Shown here in pieces: positions 61,761-64,000 of a stretch of 64,000 nt of DNA (position 1 is its first letter; every line of letters starts with the position of its first letter). Source of the DNA: Quatrionicoccus australiensis. GTDB lineage: Bacteria > Pseudomonadota > Gammaproteobacteria > Burkholderiales > Rhodocyclaceae. The notes below the pieces were generated by a model. It saw only the letters and a program-made list of their open reading frames with translations. It made no database searches and was not told the DNA's origin. The stretch covers positions 81,711-145,710 of the forward strand of contig NZ_JAHBAH010000002.1 of NCBI RefSeq assembly GCF_020510425.1. The letters run 5' to 3'. Made by a program: the position numbers and the translations under genes.

Positions 61761-62215
61761 TTTCTGGCTCCGTTGCGATAGCAGGAATCCGGGCCGATGC
61801 ATAGGCCGCCCGGCGGCAGTGTATCGAACACGCTCATGGCCGTCACGCGTGGCATAGTGGCAGCGCCGCCTAACAGTACCGAACCCATGCCGATACCGAA
61901 AGCGAGAGAGGCCGCCGCTCCGATGGACACCGGCAGCAGCCGCCACCAGCGCGCGGGACCTTTCTTCTCCTGTGGGCTCCGTACAGCGGCGAGCCGTCCT
62001 TCGATTACCCCGGCCAGGTCGAAGCCTAGGGTTTCCTGCGGCAGATTACCAAAGTCTGCCGCCAGCGACTGCAGGGCGGCCAGTTGCGATGCGCACAGGG
62101 GGCACTTGGTGAGGTGGTTAGCCAGTTCTTGATGGGCGGCACTCTCGAGTTCGCCATCCAGATAGGTTGACAGCAGCAGCATGTCCGGTACGTGTTTGGT
62201 CAGCGGTTTAATCAT
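61757..62215 (-). CDS. Anti-sigma factor (zinc-finger type)
   Basis: 152 residues from ATG at 62215. The N-terminal zf-HC2 domain has LLSTYLDGELESAAHQELANHLTKCPLCASQLAAL with the HxxxCxxC zinc site. A membrane helix lies at about 96-113 (LLPVSIGAAASLAFGIGMGSVLL). The short C-terminal tail is periplasmic. It overlaps the sigma gene by 8 bp and would hold that sigma factor inactive. Confidence 0.85.
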   Translation of the reverse strand: MIKPLTKHVPDMLLLSTYLDGELESAAHQELANHLTKCPLCASQLAALQSLAADFGNLPQETLGFDLAGVIEGRLAAVRSPQEKKGPARWWRLLPVSIGAAASLAFGIGMGSVLLGGAATMPRVTAMSVFDTLPPGGLCIGPDSCYRNGARK

Positions 62216-62786
62216 GGGCGTTCTCCCCGGCATGGTGTCGAAAGTTGGCAAGGACGGCGGCGCGCGCGCGAGCCAAGCGTGATTTCACGGTGCCTGCCTC
62301 GATGTTCAGCGTCGCCGCGATGTCGGCGTAACTCATATTCTCCAGTTCGCGTAGCAGCAGGATTTCGCGCTGCTCAATGGGTAATTCGTGCAACGACCGA
62401 TCTAGCAGTGCGATGCGCTGCCGCCCCGACAATTGTTCCTCGGGGAGCGGCGCGCCATCCTGCGGGTCGAACGCTTCTACCCCCGAAAGACCTGGGTCGA
62501 GCGGCACGAACTCGACAAGCTGCCGGCGGCGCAAGACATCAAGCGCTGCGTTGCGCGCTATTTGGAACAGCCAAGTACCAAAGCGTGCGTCTGGCCGCCA
62601 CGTGGGCAAAGCCTGATAAGCCTTCATGAAGGTCTCCTGCGTCAGATCCATGGCCTCATCACGAGCATTGTTCATTCGCAGGATGAAGCGGAACACACGA
62701 TCCTGATAACGGCGGACCAGCAGGGCGAACGCCTGCCGGTCCCCGGCCTGAGCCCGGGAAGCAAGCCCGTTTTCATCTTCGTCCAT
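62208..62786 (-). CDS. ECF RNA polymerase sigma factor
   Basis: 192 residues. Region 2 (RRYQDRVFRFILRMNNARDEAMDLTQETFMKAYQALPTW) and region 4 (LPIEQREILLLRELENMSYADIAATLNIEAGTVKSRLARARA) are complete, RpoE-like. First gene of an operon with its anti-sigma factor, a periplasmic metal-sensor-like protein and a His-rich exported protein. Confidence 0.92.
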   Translation of the reverse strand: MDEDENGLASRAQAGDRQAFALLVRRYQDRVFRFILRMNNARDEAMDLTQETFMKAYQALPTWRPDARFGTWLFQIARNAALDVLRRRQLVEFVPLDPGLSGVEAFDPQDGAPLPEEQLSGRQRIALLDRSLHELPIEQREILLLRELENMSYADIAATLNIEAGTVKSRLARARAAVLANFRHHAGENAHD

Positions 62787-63501
62787 CCTTCAGTTCATCC
62801 GTTTCGCGTGGTCGTGGCTGACATATCCATGGTCATGGTACTTTCGATTGCAACGAATGGTGGCCGGAAAAGTTCCCGGCAATTAGTCAATTGGACTCCA
62901 TATAATGCATATTCTGTCGGTGGGGGCCGAAATCGTGTAGTCACAAATTACATGTTGCGCTTTAAGGTTTTTGGGAGAGACATGCTAACTGGCCGTTAGC
63001 GCTGCACAACGCTGCCTGAGCGACAAAAATCTCACGTTGGATAATGAATGACTACTTTTCGTTATCCAAAGTTTTCCGCGAATGGCAGCTTTGGTTTTTG
63101 GCCACCGGCGGCTCAGGGCACCGAAGCGACTGTCCTCTCTTTGGATTCACCGCCGGAAAGCGGTCAGTGAAATTCCGATTCCCGAAAGCGGCCGGTCGTC
63201 ACTGAGTGCAAGGTGCCCAATCCGGACCTTCGATACTCCAGAACTCCAACGGCAGGTTTTAGATTGGTGCAGCCGTTCGAATGACTTGGCGACCGAGTGC
63301 TGCTCGGCCTGCGCCGACCTTGAACCTGCGCTTCTACTCGGTCGGCAAAGAATCGGTCACCTGCCGGTCAGCCTAAGGTCACGTTGACCGTTGGTTCTCC
63401 GCTGACTAACGCGAACTTCGAACTGTGTCTCCCTTTGCGGTTGACATGCTTTACAGGCAACTAACCGCATCCTCGGTCCGGCAAGTGCCATAGTGAAGGA
63501 A
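62787..63501. other. Gap: ECF promoter side and degenerate repeats
   Basis: The part next to 62787 should hold the sigma operon promoter. About 63080-63400 carries repeat words (GGCCACCGGCGGCTCAGGGC, CCCGAAAGCGGCCGGTCG, TCGGTCACCTGCCGG). No supported gene. Confidence 0.4.
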
Positions 63502-64000
63502 TCAAACTGCCGGCAATATCAACGATGCTTGAAGCCCGCCCAATGAGGATTTGGCTAACACCAAATCACCACCGTACATTTGCGCCAGGTCGGCGGTTAT
63601 TGCAAGCCCCAGCCCCGTACCGGGAACCTGCTCGTCTGCGCGAACCCCTCGTTTGAGTACATGATCGCGTTCGGTCTCGGCGATGCCCTTGCCGTCATCA
63701 TCGATGCTCACCCGGAGTTTGCCAGACTCGTCCGAGACTTGAATCTCGATCCGAGATCTGGCCCACTTCGATGCGTTATCGATCAGATTTCCCAGCATTT
63801 CCTGCAAATCCTGTTCTTCACCACGGAATGACAGACTGGCTTCATCAGGAATTACAACAAATACGAGATGGCGTTCTGCATGCACACGTTGCATCACCCG
63901 CACCAGTCCCTGGATCACAGGTTCAACGGAGGTGCGCATGCCCGGAACTTGTACCGATGCGGCAGCTTGAGCCCTGCTCAGGTGGTAATCGACCTGCTTA
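63502..64000 (-). CDS. Sensor histidine kinase, C-terminal part (runs off right edge)
   Basis: 166 codons are visible; the frame is still open at 64000. It begins in the dimerisation helix (KQVDYHLSRAQAAA) with a probable phospho-acceptor His, then the HATPase domain: N-box EMLGNLIDNASKWA, G1 DDDGKGI, G2 GTGLGLAI. The QVDYHLSRA context resembles PhoQ-like kinases. The sensor part lies outside the window. Confidence 0.88.
   Translation of the reverse strand, partial: KQVDYHLSRAQAAASVQVPGMRTSVEPVIQGLVRVMQRVHAERHLVFVVIPDEASLSFRGEEQDLQEMLGNLIDNASKWARSRIEIQVSDESGKLRVSIDDDGKGIAETERDHVLKRGVRADEQVPGTGLGLAITADLAQMYGGDLVLAKSSLGGLQASLILPAV

Overview
The window looks like a GC-rich betaproteobacterial chromosome, most plausibly Rhodocyclaceae-like (Dechloromonas/Azonexus/Azospira type). 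This is inferred from gene content and codon bias, not measured. It carries TonB/FecIR systems, several SPASM radical-SAM enzymes, a phosphite operon, Crp/LysR regulators and many degenerate CGGCCAA-type intergenic repeats. I saw no rRNA, tRNA or CRISPR array.

Region by region. (1) 1-4.1 kb: possible defence genes. A nuclease-like N-terminus runs off the left edge, followed by a Fic protein and a PD-(D/E)XK nuclease. (2) 4.8-17.7 kb: an integrated or relic plasmid. It has an iteron array, a Rep_3 initiator, ParA and ParB (parB carries in-frame 15-bp palindromes), a broken second parB, a long tyrosine recombinase, two toxin-antitoxin pairs, a hairpin cluster and a 154-bp tandem array. (3) 17.8-23.8 kb: chromosomal genes: an SMR exporter, a truncated phasin, rnk, two paralogous LysR regulators, and a gdhA-ydcH-hypothetical-crp run. 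(4) 24.3-37.2 kb: the main finding. One minus-strand run encodes a TonB receptor with a signalling (STN) domain, a 41-residue Cys/Met-rich peptide, three SPASM radical-SAM enzymes, an ABC-2 exporter, a second TonB receptor and a beta-propeller protein with a CxxCH haem site. A FecI/FecR pair faces it. I read it as a ribosomally made, radical-SAM-modified peptide that is exported and may be taken up again, possibly a metal carrier.

(5) 37.7-42.2 kb: a 1029-residue HD plus GHKL-ATPase protein, then transposase and TonB-receptor debris. (6) 42.3-44.1 kb: a second radical-SAM peptide system (CbpA/CbpB type) under a clear cobalamin riboswitch with its own terminator. (7) 44.6-52.4 kb: a GAF-PAS-PAS-GGDEF protein, TerC under a yybP-ykoY (Mn) riboswitch, two TerB-like paralogues, a CbbR-like LysR regulator and a YedK/HMCES protein. 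(8) 53.2-57.6 kb: a complete ptxABCDE phosphite uptake and oxidation operon, followed by an IS1182-type element. (9) 59.6-64 kb: a ParE/RHH toxin-antitoxin pair, a resolvase/res remnant, an ECF sigma/anti-sigma/periplasmic sensor operon, and the C-terminal part of a histidine kinase running off the right edge.
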